The notes under the pieces are model-generated. The model searched no databases, was not told the DNA's origin, and saw only the letters and a program-made list of their open reading frames with translations. Below are positions 17,389 through 27,435 of a DNA stretch of 64,000 nucleotides, in pieces (positions within the stretch are counted from its first letter, which is position 1; each line of letters opens with the position of its first letter). A program made the translations under genes and the position numbers. Origin of the DNA: Saccharomonospora marina XMU15 (lineage in GTDB: Bacteria > Actinomycetota > Actinomycetes > Mycobacteriales > Pseudonocardiaceae); the NCBI RefSeq assembly GCF_000244955.1, contig NZ_CM001439.1, positions 1,330,628-1,394,627 of the forward strand, in the 5' to 3' direction.

Positions 17389-18963
17389 GTGCGGGCCTTG
17401 GACGCGGCGGCCGTGCGGGCATGGGCCGGTGCCTGCGTGTCGAGCCTCCAAGCGCTGCGGGAGGACATCGACGGCATCAACGTCTACCCGGTCGCCGACG
17501 CCGACACCGGCAGCAACCTGCTGCACACCCTCACCGCCGCGCACACGGCGCTGGCCGCGCACACCGAGCCGGACGGTGCGGGTGCGGCGCTCGACGTGCT
17601 CGCCAGAGCCGCCGTGCGTGCCGCGCGGGGCAACTCCGGAACGATCATCTCGCAGGTGTTGCGCGGCATCGCCGAGTCGGCGGGTCACGCGCGTGAACTG
17701 GACGGGCCCGCGTTGGCGGCCGCATTGCGCAGGGCCGACAGGGTCGCGACGGATGCGGTCGCCCGGCCGGTGGCGGGCACGATGCTGAGCGTGCTGCACG
17801 CCGCCGCCGCGGGCGCGGGCGAGGGCCACCTCGACGAGGTGGTCACCGGCGCGGCCAAGGCGGCGGCGGACGCGCTGGCACGGACCCCGAAGCAGCTCGC
17901 CGCGCTGGCCGTGGCAGGGGTTGTCGACGCGGGAGGGCGAGGACTGCTCGCGGTGCTCGACGCGCTCGTCCGAGTCGTCACCGGCGACACGGTGGAGCAG
18001 GAGCACGTCCTCGACGCCGTCGCCTCGCCCGAGCAGGCACCGCCACGCGCGTGGGAGGTGATGTACCTGCTGTCCGGAATCGCCGACGAAGAGCTGCCCG
18101 CCTTACGCAGGGCGCTGTCGGGCCTCGGGGACAGCGTCACGGTGGCGGCCGACGGCGCGGGCGAGCACGCGGTACACGTGCACTGTGCGGATATCGGCGC
18201 CGCCATCGAGGCGGGACTGCGACACGGCACGCCACACGACATCCGCGTCGAGCCGCTGATGAGTCCGGCACCCGCCGGGAGCGGGGTGACGGGGGGCGAG
18301 CGTGCCGTGGTCGCCGTCGTGCACGCAGCCGCGCTCGCCGAACTGGTCGACGCCGAAGGGGTCCCCGTGCTCGCCGTCGGCGACGGCCTGGAGCCGAGCG
18401 CCGAGGAACTTCTCGGGCTCGTCACCGAGACCGGCGCCAGACACGTGACCGTGCTGCCCGGCGGCGTCGCACTCACCTCGGCGGCCGAACGGATCTGCGG
18501 CCATCCCATGCTCGCCGATCTCGACGTCGTGGTGGTGCCGTGCGCCTCACCGGTGCAGGTGCTCGCCGCGCTGGCGGTGCACGACCCGCGACGGCGTGCA
18601 GGCGCCGACGTGGTGGCGATGGCCGAGGCGGCCGCGGCCACTCACCGCGGCGACATCGCCGTCGCGCAGCAGGAGTCGATCACCTGGGTGGGCAGGGCAC
18701 AGGCAGGCGATCTGGTGGGGCTGGTGGACGGCGAGGTCGTGCTGATCGAACCGGGCTCACGGGTGGCGGAGGCCGCGGTGGCCGTGCTGGAGCGGATGCT
18801 GGCCGTCGGCGGTGAGCTGGTGACGGTGCTGACCGGCGCCCGTGCACCGGAGGGTATCGCCGAGGTGATCGCCGAGCGGCTGCGCGAGACACACCCGGAA
18901 GTCGAACTGGTGTGCTATCCCGGTGGGCAGACGGACGCGCTGCTGCTGATGGGTGTGGAGTGA
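17389..18963 (+). CDS. fakA: DAK2 domain (YloV/FakA-like) fatty acid kinase catalytic protein
   Basis: A 524-residue protein with an N-terminal DhaL-like (DAK2) nucleotide-binding domain, a middle domain and a C-terminal domain, the layout of FakA. FakA phosphorylates fatty acids presented by FakB carrier proteins. The metal motif is DADTGSNLLHTL and the second loop is RAARGNSGTIISQVLRG. The GTG at 17389 has GGAGGA six bases upstream. The longer frame from 17197 overlaps rpmB and is not used. recG begins one base after its stop. No fakB is in the window, so substrate identity is from family knowledge. Confidence 0.85.
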   Translation: MRALDAAAVRAWAGACVSSLQALREDIDGINVYPVADADTGSNLLHTLTAAHTALAAHTEPDGAGAALDVLARAAVRAARGNSGTIISQVLRGIAESAGHARELDGPALAAALRRADRVATDAVARPVAGTMLSVLHAAAAGAGEGHLDEVVTGAAKAAADALARTPKQLAALAVAGVVDAGGRGLLAVLDALVRVVTGDTVEQEHVLDAVASPEQAPPRAWEVMYLLSGIADEELPALRRALSGLGDSVTVAADGAGEHAVHVHCADIGAAIEAGLRHGTPHDIRVEPLMSPAPAGSGVTGGERAVVAVVHAAALAELVDAEGVPVLAVGDGLEPSAEELLGLVTETGARHVTVLPGGVALTSAAERICGHPMLADLDVVVVPCASPVQVLAALAVHDPRRRAGADVVAMAEAAAATHRGDIAVAQQESITWVGRAQAGDLVGLVDGEVVLIEPGSRVAEAAVAVLERMLAVGGELVTVLTGARAPEGIAEVIAERLRETHPEVELVCYPGGQTDALLLMGVE

Positions 18964-18964
18964 C

Positions 18965-21121
18965 ATGACCGTGCTGCGGGACAACCTGACCTCGGTTGTC
19001 GGTGCGAAGACCGCGCGAGCGCTGGACAACGCCTTGGGTTTGCGCACCGTGGGCGACCTCATGCGGCATTACCCGCGCCGGTACGCGCGCAGGGGAGAGC
19101 TGACCGACATCGCGGGGCTGGAAGTCGGCGAGCACGCCACCGTGCTGGCGCGGGTGGAGCGGGTGACCAAGAAGCCGATGCGCGCGCGGAAGGGCTCCAT
19201 CCTCGAGGTCACCATCACCGACGGGTACCGCAGGCTGTCGTGTGCGTTCTTCGGCAACCAGGTGTGGCGGGAACGGGAGTTGCGGCCCGGCAGGAACGGG
19301 TTGTTCGCCGGGAAGGTCACGGCTTTTCGCAACACGCTGCAACTGGCCAACCCGGAGTACGAGCTGATCAACCCCGACGACGACGCGGCGGAGGTGGACA
19401 GCTTCCTCGCCGAGATCATTCCGGTCTACCCGGCGGCGCAGGGGCTGCCTTCGTGGTCCATCGCCAGAGCGGTCCGGCAGGTGCTCGACACGCTGGAGGT
19501 GGAAGCCGACCCGCTGCCCGAGCGGTTGCGTGAGGAGCGCGGGCTCGTCTGCCTGAACGAGGCGCTGCACCACATTCACCGGCCGCCGAGCTGGGAGGCG
19601 CTCGACGCCGCGCGCACGCGGTTGAAGTGGGACGAGGCGCTGTCGATCCAGCTCGTCTTCGCGCAACGCAGGCATTCCGCGGGGGTGCGGCCCGCGCCCG
19701 CGTGCCCGCCCAAAGCGGGAGGCATCGCCGAGGCGTTCGACGCCCGACTTCCCTTCGAACTGACCGAAGGTCAGCGACAGGTCGGCGAGAGCATCGCAGC
19801 GGACCTTTCCGGCGAGCACCCGATGAACCGGCTGTTGCAGGGCGAGGTCGGCAGCGGCAAGACCATCGTGGCGCTGCGCGCGATGTTGCAGGTGGTGGAC
19901 GCGGGCAGGCAGGCAGCGCTGCTCGCGCCGACGGAGGTGCTCGCCGCGCAGCACGCGCGCTCGTTGCGGGAACTGCTCGGCGAACTCGGGCGGGCAGGAG
20001 AGCTGGACGGCGCCGACAACGCCACACGCGTCACGCTGCTCACCGGGTCGCTGCCCGCACGGCAACGCAAGCAGGCACTGCTGGAGGCGGCGAGCGGGCA
20101 GGCCGGGATCGTGGTCGGTACCCACGCGCTGATCCAGGAACACGTCGGTTTCGCCGACCTCGCTCTCGCGGTCATCGACGAGCAACACCGCTTCGGGGTC
20201 GAGCAGCGTGACGCGCTGCGGTCGAGGGGAGCCGGTGCTACGACGCCACACGTGTTGGTGATGACGGCCACCCCCATTCCCCGGACGGTGGCGATGACCG
20301 TGTACGGCGACCTGGAGACGTCCTCGCTGCGGGAACTGCCCGCCGGTCGCTCACCGATCTCGACCACGGTCGTGCCCGTGGCTGAGAAGCCGGCCTGGTT
20401 GCAGCGGGCATGGGATCGGGTGCGGGAGGAAGTCGGCAAGGGCCACCAGGCCTACATCGTGTGCCCGCGGATCGGCGACGAGCCGCCGTCGGACACCGGC
20501 GAAAGGCGCCCCGCGATCGCCGTGCTGGAACTGGCCCCGCAACTGGCGGAAGGACCGCTGAACGGGCTGCGCGTCGGTGTGCTGCACGGCAGGCTGCCGA
20601 GCGAGGACAAGGACGCCGTGATGCGGTCGTTCGCCTCGGGATCGCTCGACGTGCTCGTGGCGACAACGGTGATCGAGGTCGGCGTGAACGTGCCGAACGC
20701 CACCATGATGGTCATCATGGACGCCGACCGCTTCGGGGTGAGCCAGCTGCACCAGTTGCGCGGCCGGGTCGGCAGGGGAGACGTGCCAGGGCTGTGCCTG
20801 CTCGTGACCGAGGCCGTCGCGGGAACCTCGACGCGGGCGCGACTCGAGGCGGTGGAGTCGACGCTCGACGGTTTCGAGCTGTCCAAGCTCGACCTGGAAC
20901 AGCGCAGGGAGGGCGACATCCTCGGCGCCGCGCAGTCGGGCAAGCGATCGGCACTGAAGCTGCTGTCCCTGCTGCGCGACGAGGACGTGATCACGACCGC
21001 ACGTACCGTGGCGCAGCGCATCGTGGCGGCCGATCCTACGCTGGCCGACCACACCGGCCTCGCGCGGATGGTCGCGGAGACGATCGACGCCGACAGGGCC
21101 GAGTACCTGCAGAAGTCGTGA
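18965..21121 (+). CDS. recG: ATP-dependent DNA helicase RecG
   Basis: RecG reverses stalled replication forks and processes branched DNA. The 718-residue protein has an N-terminal wedge domain with an OB fold (about residues 55-150) and two RecA-like helicase domains. Visible motifs are GEVGSGKT (Walker A), DEQHRFG (motif II, DEQH box), MTATPIPRT (motif III), ATTVIEVGVNVPNA (motif V) and QLRGRVGRGD (motif VI). The ATG at 18965 sits one base after the fakA stop, so translation is likely coupled. Confidence 0.96.
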   Translation: MTVLRDNLTSVVGAKTARALDNALGLRTVGDLMRHYPRRYARRGELTDIAGLEVGEHATVLARVERVTKKPMRARKGSILEVTITDGYRRLSCAFFGNQVWRERELRPGRNGLFAGKVTAFRNTLQLANPEYELINPDDDAAEVDSFLAEIIPVYPAAQGLPSWSIARAVRQVLDTLEVEADPLPERLREERGLVCLNEALHHIHRPPSWEALDAARTRLKWDEALSIQLVFAQRRHSAGVRPAPACPPKAGGIAEAFDARLPFELTEGQRQVGESIAADLSGEHPMNRLLQGEVGSGKTIVALRAMLQVVDAGRQAALLAPTEVLAAQHARSLRELLGELGRAGELDGADNATRVTLLTGSLPARQRKQALLEAASGQAGIVVGTHALIQEHVGFADLALAVIDEQHRFGVEQRDALRSRGAGATTPHVLVMTATPIPRTVAMTVYGDLETSSLRELPAGRSPISTTVVPVAEKPAWLQRAWDRVREEVGKGHQAYIVCPRIGDEPPSDTGERRPAIAVLELAPQLAEGPLNGLRVGVLHGRLPSEDKDAVMRSFASGSLDVLVATTVIEVGVNVPNATMMVIMDADRFGVSQLHQLRGRVGRGDVPGLCLLVTEAVAGTSTRARLEAVESTLDGFELSKLDLEQRREGDILGAAQSGKRSALKLLSLLRDEDVITTARTVAQRIVAADPTLADHTGLARMVAETIDADRAEYLQKS

Positions 21122-21240
21122 AGCGTGGCCGGTAGGTGACCGCCTCGCGGTCCAGTACGTGAGAGCGAACTCCCACGGAGCGACAACCGCGGGGTAACGT
21201 CCCAATGGCCAGCCGATCCGCAGAACGGGAAGGACCGGTC

Positions 21241-24200
21241 ATGTTCCGCAAGGTGCTCGTCGCCAACCGTGGTGAGATCGCCATCCGCGCGTTCCGTGCC
21301 GCCTACGAACTGGGCGCGGGAACGGTCGCGGTGTTCCCCTACGAAGACCGCAACTCGCTGCATCGACTCAAGGCGGACGAGGCCTACGAGATAGGTGAGC
21401 AGGGACACCCCGTCCGTGCCTACCTTTCCGTTGAGGAGATCGTCCGTGCTGCCCGCATGGCGGGCGCCGACGCCATCTACCCCGGATACGGCTTCCTCTC
21501 GGAGAACCCGGAACTGGCCCGTGCGTGCGAGGAGGCCGGGATAACCTTCGTCGGCCCCAGCGCCGAGATCCTGCAGCTGACAGGCAACAAGGCCAGGGCA
21601 GTGGCGGCCGCGAGGCAGGCGGGCGTGCCGGTGCTCGGTTCCTCCGCGCCGTCATCTGATGTGGATACTCTCGCGGCCGCGGCCGAGGAGTTGGGTTTCC
21701 CCGTCTTCGTCAAGGCGGTCGCGGGCGGCGGTGGCCGAGGGATGCGTTTCGTCTCGAACGCGAGCACGCTGCGGGAGTCGATCGAGGCCGCCTCCCGCGA
21801 GGCCGAATCGGCCTTCGGTGACCCGACGGTGTTCCTGGAGAAGGCCGTCGTGCAACCCAGGCACATCGAGGTGCAGATCCTCGCGGACGGCACCGGCGGC
21901 GACGACGGCGTGATCCACCTCTACGAGCGGGACTGCTCGGTGCAGCGGCGCCACCAGAAGGTGGTGGAACTGGCGCCCGCGCCCAACCTGGACCCACGGT
22001 TGCGGGACCGGATCTGCGCCGACGCGGTGAGGTTCGCCCGGCAGATCGGCTACCGCAACGCGGGAACCGTGGAGTTCCTCGTCGACCGCGACGGCAACCA
22101 CGTGTTCATCGAGATGAACCCGCGCATCCAGGTCGAGCACACGGTGACCGAGGAGGTCACCGACGTCGACCTCGTGCAGTCGCAGTTGCGAATCGCCGCG
22201 GGGGAGACACTGGCCGATCTGGACCTGTCGCAGGAGCGGATCTACCTACGCGGCGCGGCCCTGCAGTGCCGCATCACCACCGAGGACCCGGCCAACGGGT
22301 TCCGGCCGGACACCGGCATGATCAGCGCCTACCGCTCGCCCGGCGGCTCCGGTATCCGGCTCGACGGCGGTACCGCCTTCGCCGGGACCGAGATCAGCGC
22401 GCACTTCGATTCGATGCTGGTGAAGCTCACCTGCAGGGGCCGCACGTTCGCCACCGCCGTCGGCAGGGCCCGCCGCGCCGTCGCCGAGTTCCGGATCCGG
22501 GGTGTGGCCACGAACATCCCGTTCCTGCAGGCGGTGCTGGACGACCCCGACTTCCAGGCGGGCAGGATCACCACGGCGTTCATCGAGGAACGCCCGCACC
22601 TGTTGACCGCGCGCCATTCGGCCGACCGTGGCACCAGGTTGCTGACCTACCTGGCCGATGTCACCGTGAACAAACCCAACGGCGAGCGGCCCCGGCTGAT
22701 CGACCCGGAGCGCAAACTTCCCACGCTGCCCGAGGGGGAGCCGCCACCGGGCTCCAAGCAGAAGCTGACCGAACTGGGGCCGGAGGGCTTCGCGCGGTGG
22801 CTGCGCGAGTCACCCCACATCGGTGTCACCGACACCACCTTCCGTGACGCCCACCAGTCGTTGCTGGCCACTCGGGTGCGCACCAAGGACCTGCTGGCCG
22901 TCGCGCCCGTGGTGGCCCAGACGGTGCCGCAACTGCTGTCGGTGGAGTGCTGGGGTGGGGCGACGTACGACGTCGCGCTGCGCTTCCTCGCGGAGGACCC
23001 GTGGGAGCGGCTGGCCGCGCTGCGGGAGGCCATGCCGAACCTGTGCCTGCAGATGCTGCTGCGGGGCCGCAACACGGTGGGTTACACGCCGTATCCCACC
23101 GAGGTGACAGATGCGTTCGTCGGGGAGGCCGCGGCCACCGGGATCGACATCTTCCGGATCTTCGACGCCCTCAACGACGTGGAGCAGATGCGTCCCGCGA
23201 TCGACGCGGTCCGCGCCACCGGCACAGCCGTGGCGGAGGTGGCGCTGTGCTACACCTCCGACCTGTCCAATCCGGCCGAGAAGATCTACACGCTGGACTA
23301 CTACCTCAAACTGGCGGAGCAGATCGTCGGGGCGGGGGCACACGTGCTCGCCATCAAGGACATGGCAGGCCTGTTGCGCGCGCCCGCGGCCGTGAAGTTG
23401 GTGACCGCGCTGCGCAGGGAGTTCGACCTGCCGGTGCACATCCACACCCACGACACCGCGGGCGGGCAGTTGGGCACCTATCTCGCGGCCATCGGGGCGG
23501 GCGCGGACGCCGTGGACGGGGCGGTGGCGTCGATGTCGGGCACCACGTCGCAGCCGTCGCTTTCGGCGATCGTCGCGGCCACCGACTACTCGGACCGGCC
23601 GACGGGTCTCGACCTGCAGGCCATCGGTGAGTTGGAGCCGTACTGGGAGATCGTGCGCAAAATCTACGCGCCGTTCGAGGCGGGGCTGGCTTCGCCGACC
23701 GGGCGGGTCTACCACCACGAGATCCCCGGCGGGCAGCTTTCGAACCTGCGCAGCCAGGCGCGTGCGCTGGGCCTCGGTGACCGGTTCGAGGAGATCGAGG
23801 CGATGTACGCGGCCGCGGACCGGATTCTGGGTCACCTGGTCAAGGTCACCCCTTCGTCCAAGGTGGTCGGTGACCTTGCGCTGCACCTCGTGGGTGCCGG
23901 AGTGTCGCCCGAGGACTTCGAGGCCGAGCCGGACAAGTACGACATCCCAGACTCCGTCATCGGATTCCTGCGCGGAGAACTGGGTGACCCGCCTGGCGGC
24001 TGGCCGGAGCCGTTCCGTAGCAAGGCACTACGCGGCCGCTCGGAACCGAGGCCGGTGCAGCCGCTGTCCGAAGAGGACAGGGGCGAGCTTGCGGCCGACC
24101 GCAGGGCCGCGCTGAACCGGTTGCTCTTTCCAGGGCCCACGAAGGAGTTCCAGGTACACCGGGAGTCCTACGGCGACACCAGCGTGCTGCCGAGCAAGGA

Positions 24201-24624
24201 CTTCTTCTACGGCTTGCGTCCGGGCGAGGAATACGCCGTCGATCTGGAGCCGGGAGTTCGGCTGCTGATCGAGTTGGAGGCGATCGGGGAAGCCGACGAG
24301 CGGGGCATGCGAACGGTGATGGCCACACTCAACGGTCAACTGCGTCCCATCCAGGTGCGCGACCGTTCGGTGGCTTCCGACCTGCCCGCGAAGGAGAAGG
24401 CCGACAAGAACAACCCCAAGCACATCGCGGCGCCTTTCGCGGGTGTTGTCACCACTTCGGTTGCCGAAGGCGACACCATCGAGGCGGGCGACACCGTGGC
24501 GACCATCGAGGCGATGAAGATGGAGGCCGCCATCACCGCGCCGGTGGGCGGAACCGTGCAACGGCTCGCCACCAACTCGGTGCAGCAGGTGGAGGGCGGA
24601 GACCTGCTGCTGGTGCTGGAGTAA
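21241..24624 (+). CDS. pyc: Pyruvate carboxylase
   Basis: A full-length biotin enzyme of 1127 residues that carboxylates pyruvate to oxaloacetate for anaplerosis. The biotin carboxylase domain (1-460) has AGGGGRGMRFV and EMNPRIQVEHTVTE. The carboxyltransferase domain (about 530-800) has DTTFRDAHQSLLATRVRT. The C-terminal carrier domain has EAMKMEA with the biotinyl Lys1093. ATG 21241 follows GGAAGGA. The in-frame ATG at 21205 adds 12 residues of no family similarity. The stop lies 2 bases before a 21-bp repeat array. Confidence 0.97.
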   Translation: MFRKVLVANRGEIAIRAFRAAYELGAGTVAVFPYEDRNSLHRLKADEAYEIGEQGHPVRAYLSVEEIVRAARMAGADAIYPGYGFLSENPELARACEEAGITFVGPSAEILQLTGNKARAVAAARQAGVPVLGSSAPSSDVDTLAAAAEELGFPVFVKAVAGGGGRGMRFVSNASTLRESIEAASREAESAFGDPTVFLEKAVVQPRHIEVQILADGTGGDDGVIHLYERDCSVQRRHQKVVELAPAPNLDPRLRDRICADAVRFARQIGYRNAGTVEFLVDRDGNHVFIEMNPRIQVEHTVTEEVTDVDLVQSQLRIAAGETLADLDLSQERIYLRGAALQCRITTEDPANGFRPDTGMISAYRSPGGSGIRLDGGTAFAGTEISAHFDSMLVKLTCRGRTFATAVGRARRAVAEFRIRGVATNIPFLQAVLDDPDFQAGRITTAFIEERPHLLTARHSADRGTRLLTYLADVTVNKPNGERPRLIDPERKLPTLPEGEPPPGSKQKLTELGPEGFARWLRESPHIGVTDTTFRDAHQSLLATRVRTKDLLAVAPVVAQTVPQLLSVECWGGATYDVALRFLAEDPWERLAALREAMPNLCLQMLLRGRNTVGYTPYPTEVTDAFVGEAAATGIDIFRIFDALNDVEQMRPAIDAVRATGTAVAEVALCYTSDLSNPAEKIYTLDYYLKLAEQIVGAGAHVLAIKDMAGLLRAPAAVKLVTALRREFDLPVHIHTHDTAGGQLGTYLAAIGAGADAVDGAVASMSGTTSQPSLSAIVAATDYSDRPTGLDLQAIGELEPYWEIVRKIYAPFEAGLASPTGRVYHHEIPGGQLSNLRSQARALGLGDRFEEIEAMYAAADRILGHLVKVTPSSKVVGDLALHLVGAGVSPEDFEAEPDKYDIPDSVIGFLRGELGDPPGGWPEPFRSKALRGRSEPRPVQPLSEEDRGELAADRRAALNRLLFPGPTKEFQVHRESYGDTSVLPSKDFFYGLRPGEEYAVDLEPGVRLLIELEAIGEADERGMRTVMATLNGQLRPIQVRDRSVASDLPAKEKADKNNPKHIAAPFAGVVTTSVAEGDTIEAGDTVATIEAMKMEAAITAPVGGTVQRLATNSVQQVEGGDLLLVLE

Positions 24625-24626
24625 CC

Positions 24627-24710
24627 CGCGAGTCCCCCGCTGCTGCCCGCGAGTCCCCCGCTGCTGCCCCCGAGTTCTGCGTTCCGGCCCACGAGTTCTG
24701 CGTTCCGGCC
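24627..24710. repeat. 21-bp tandem repeat array, four units
   Basis: Four contiguous exact 21-base units (24627-24647, 24648-24668, 24669-24689, 24690-24710) start 2 bases after the pyc stop. Units 1 and 2 are identical and of the CGAGTCCCCCGCT subtype. Units 3 and 4 are of the CGAGTTCTGCGTT subtype. The order of subtypes and orientation are the same as in the array split by the IS element. Confidence 0.9.
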
Positions 24711-24713
24711 GGG

Positions 24714-24751
24714 CTCGCGGGCAGCGGGGCGGGGCAGCAGCACCCCGCGAG
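24714..24751 (+). terminator. Hairpin after the pyc-linked repeat array
   Basis: CTCGCGGG at 24714-24721 pairs with CCCGCGAG at 24744-24751. The arm sequences are related to the repeat unit itself. It probably terminates pyc transcripts. Confidence 0.5.
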
Positions 24752-24797
24752 CACGAACGACACCGGTCGACCGGCTCGATGCCGCTACGATCGAACG

Positions 24798-25628
24798 ATG
24801 CGCATTCACGCGGTGCCACAATGGCAGGGGGCGTTGTGGCAAGGCGCCGCGACGCGGTTGCCCGACGGCTGCCGGACACTGGCCACCCTCGCGGCCGAAG
24901 TGCTCGGTGAGCCGGTGCACATGGTTGCGGTCGAAACGGCAGGATCCGCCGGATCGGACACTGTGGACGGTATCGGCAACAAAGCGGTGCTGGTGCGAAA
25001 CCGGGACGCGCAACTGGCCGCTCTCGAAGCTCCCGAGGGAAAGGTCCTCACCATCGGCGGCGACTGCGGTACCGACCTGGTGCCCGCGGGCGTGGCCCGT
25101 TACCGCTACGGGGAGAACCTCGGCGTCGTCTGGTTCGACGCGCACGCCGACTGCAACACCCCGGACAGTTCGCCGTCGGGCGCGTTCCACGGCATGGTGC
25201 TTCGCGCGCTACTCGGCGAAGGTGACTGCGAGTTCGCAGCCAGCCCCGCCGTGGCGGCTGGTCGCGTGGTGCTCGCGGGGACGCGTGCCCTCGACGAGGC
25301 CGAGCGTGACGTGGTTGAGGCAGGTCTCGTGCGCCACGTCCCGCCGCCCGCCGAGGCGCGCGACATCGTCACCGCGCTGCGCCAAGCAGGCGCCACGAAG
25401 ATCTACCTGCATATCGACCTGGATGTGCTGGACGCAGGCGAGTTCGGCTGGACCGGCTACCACGAGCCCGGCGGGATCAGCATCGCGCGACTGGTCGCGG
25501 CCGTGGCAGGGCTTGCGGAGCTGGAGGTCGTCGGCGCGGCCGTCACCGAGTGCGCCGCGAGCAAGCGTGAGCAGGTGGAGCCGCTGCGCCCGCTGTTCGA
25601 CGTGCTCGGCAGGCTGCTGGCGAGGTGA
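24798..25628 (+). CDS. Arginase/ureohydrolase-fold protein with Cys in the metal site
   Basis: A 276-residue member of the arginase/agmatinase/formiminoglutamase superfamily, which hydrolyses guanidino or related groups with a two-manganese centre. DAHADCNTP and HIDLDVLD provide five of the six usual ligands, and AFHGM keeps the catalytic His loop. The first motif is IGGDCGTD instead of GGDHS, so the Mn-A ligand His is Cys. No arginine, histidine or agmatine pathway gene is adjacent, and substrate cannot be assigned. Start ATG has no strong ribosome binding site. Confidence 0.78.
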   Translation: MRIHAVPQWQGALWQGAATRLPDGCRTLATLAAEVLGEPVHMVAVETAGSAGSDTVDGIGNKAVLVRNRDAQLAALEAPEGKVLTIGGDCGTDLVPAGVARYRYGENLGVVWFDAHADCNTPDSSPSGAFHGMVLRALLGEGDCEFAASPAVAAGRVVLAGTRALDEAERDVVEAGLVRHVPPPAEARDIVTALRQAGATKIYLHIDLDVLDAGEFGWTGYHEPGGISIARLVAAVAGLAELEVVGAAVTECAASKREQVEPLRPLFDVLGRLLAR

Positions 25629-25648
25629 AGCCGGGGTCCCGGCATGGT

Positions 25649-26359
25649 TCAGTCGGAGTGACCGACGGCGAACAGCATCGTCGGGATCTCGGCGTCACCG
25701 AGGCCGAGCAGCATGCCCAGCGCGGCGTCGTCGAAACCCGCGACCGCACAGCACGACAGGCCGAGCGCGGTGGCCACCAGATACAGGTTCTGCACGGCGA
25801 CGCCTGAGTCGACGTGCAGCGTGCGGTAGTGCCGAAGCGGGTACTTGTCGAAGGCGACGTCGAGCCGAGCGGTGAGTGCCACCGACACCGCCGCGTTGGT
25901 GACGAACTCGTGTTGCAGGTACACGTGTTGCAGCGCGGGCACCGGATCGGCGCAGGTCAGCTCGATGAGCTCGTGGGAAAGGGCCTCGTAGCGGTACACC
26001 CCCGGCTCGACCAGTTCGGCGCGTCGCACGAGCACGTAGGCGCGAAGGATGTCGAGCCCTCCCGCGCTGGGAGCCATGCTCAGCGGGTATTCCTCGACGC
26101 CGAACGCGGGAACGAAGCGTTGCACGCCGACCGAGAAGCGCAGCAGCCCGCTCAGTGCGGCCAACTCGAGGTCGCGGTCCATGCGCGAGTAGGTCGAGCG
26201 CCTTCTCGCCAGGGTCGCCACCAGGTCGGCCTTCGGTGGGTGAACGTCCGGTAGCGGGATACGGCGGCCATCCGGCAGCGGCTGAGCGGGCACCGGGCGC
26301 TGGGAGTTCAGTAGCCGGTGTACCGCCAACGCACGCTCGGTGGTTTCACGGCTGCTCAA
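25649..26359 (-). CDS. SagB-type nitroreductase-like oxidoreductase
   Basis: A 236-residue flavin oxidoreductase of the SagB/McbC nitroreductase-like fold. Recognised blocks are the RRSTYSR entry motif, LSMAPSAGGLDILRAYVL, and LHVDSGVAVQNLYLVATALGLS split across a long helix, ending in GLGDAEIPTMLFAVGH. In thiazole/oxazole peptide clusters such enzymes oxidise azolines, but no cyclodehydratase or precursor peptide is here. TTG 26359 has GGAGG six bases upstream. It is the last gene of the helD-luciferase-like-SagB unit. Function unassigned. Confidence 0.72.
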   Translation of the reverse strand: MSSRETTERALAVHRLLNSQRPVPAQPLPDGRRIPLPDVHPPKADLVATLARRRSTYSRMDRDLELAALSGLLRFSVGVQRFVPAFGVEEYPLSMAPSAGGLDILRAYVLVRRAELVEPGVYRYEALSHELIELTCADPVPALQHVYLQHEFVTNAAVSVALTARLDVAFDKYPLRHYRTLHVDSGVAVQNLYLVATALGLSCCAVAGFDDAALGMLLGLGDAEIPTMLFAVGHSD

Positions 26360-26431
26360 TCAATGCCTCCGGTCGCCTCCCACTTGGCAAGATACCGGCG
26401 CATCGTAACTCGTTCGGGTGGCGCGTGGCCG

Positions 26432-27427
26432 TCAGTTCAGCAGCTCGGCCACCAGCTCGTACGAGCGCTTCCTGTCCTCGTGGTCGTACACCATCGTGGT
26501 GACCATGAGCTCGTCGGCGCCGGTGTCGTTCGCGAGTTCTTCCAGTCCTTTGCGGACCGTCTCAGGCGAACCCACCACGTTGCTCGCCTGCCGCTGCTCC
26601 AGAAAGGCCCTGTCGACATCGGTGTAGGGGTACTCGGCCGCCTCCTCGGGAGTCGGCAGCGGGATGGGCCTGCCCTTGCGCAGGCTGAGGAAGGTGAGCC
26701 CGCTCGGGGCCGCGAGCCACCGGGCCCGCTCGTCGGTCTCGGCGCAGACCACCGCCGCGCCTAGCATGACGTAGGGCTCGGCCAGCACCGGCGAAGGTCG
26801 AAACGACTCCCGGTACAGGCGCACCGCGGGCAGTGTGTTCTCCGCGGCGAAGTGATGCGCGAACGAGAACGGCAGGCCGAGCGCACCCGCCAACTGCGCG
26901 CTGTAACCGCTCGAGCCGAGCAGCCACACCGGTGGCCGGTTGCCCTCGGCGGTCACCGCGTTGACGGCACGGGCGGGATCGGGCTCGAAGTAAGTTAGCA
27001 GCTCCCGCAGCTGCTGCGGGAAGTCCTCCACGCCCATCGAGGCGGAGCCACGCAGAGCCCGTGCCGTGCGAGGGTCGGTGCCGGGAGCCCTGCCGATGCC
27101 GAGGTCGATACGCCCGGGATGCAGTGCCTCCAGCGTGCCGAACTGCTCGGCCACCACCAGCGGCGCGTGGTTGGGCAGCATCACACCGCCCGAGCCGACC
27201 CGGATCCGGCTCGTCGCGTCGGCGACGTGCGCGATGAGCACCGCCGTCGCCGAACTGGCGATACCGGGCATGTTGTGGTGCTCGGCGAGCCAGTACCTGT
27301 GGTAGCCGAGCGCTTCGGTGTGTCTGGCCAGGTCCAGGGTGTTGCGAAGCGCCGCCGCGGCGTCGGAGCCGCTGACGACGGGGGACAGGTCGAGCACCGA
27401 GGGCCGGATGTCACGCAGCGAGGTCAC
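26432..27427 (-). CDS. LLM class flavin-dependent oxidoreductase
   Basis: A 331-residue luciferase-like monooxygenase (TIM barrel, F420 or FMN dependent). Family blocks are [49 protein letters not shown] and [16 protein letters not shown], the pattern of the MsnO8-type subgroup. The start is uncertain. GTG 27427 fits the family N-terminus, while an in-frame TTG at 27439 overlaps the helicase stop as TTGA. Neither has a ribosome binding site, so translation probably depends on coupling to the upstream gene. F420 synthesis is supported in this genome by cofC, but cofactor choice is not visible. Confidence 0.82.
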   Translation of the reverse strand: MTSLRDIRPSVLDLSPVVSGSDAAAALRNTLDLARHTEALGYHRYWLAEHHNMPGIASSATAVLIAHVADATSRIRVGSGGVMLPNHAPLVVAEQFGTLEALHPGRIDLGIGRAPGTDPRTARALRGSASMGVEDFPQQLRELLTYFEPDPARAVNAVTAEGNRPPVWLLGSSGYSAQLAGALGLPFSFAHHFAAENTLPAVRLYRESFRPSPVLAEPYVMLGAAVVCAETDERARWLAAPSGLTFLSLRKGRPIPLPTPEEAAEYPYTDVDRAFLEQRQASNVVGSPETVRKGLEELANDTGADELMVTTMVYDHEDRKRSYELVAELLN

Positions 27428-27435
27428 ATCGCGGA

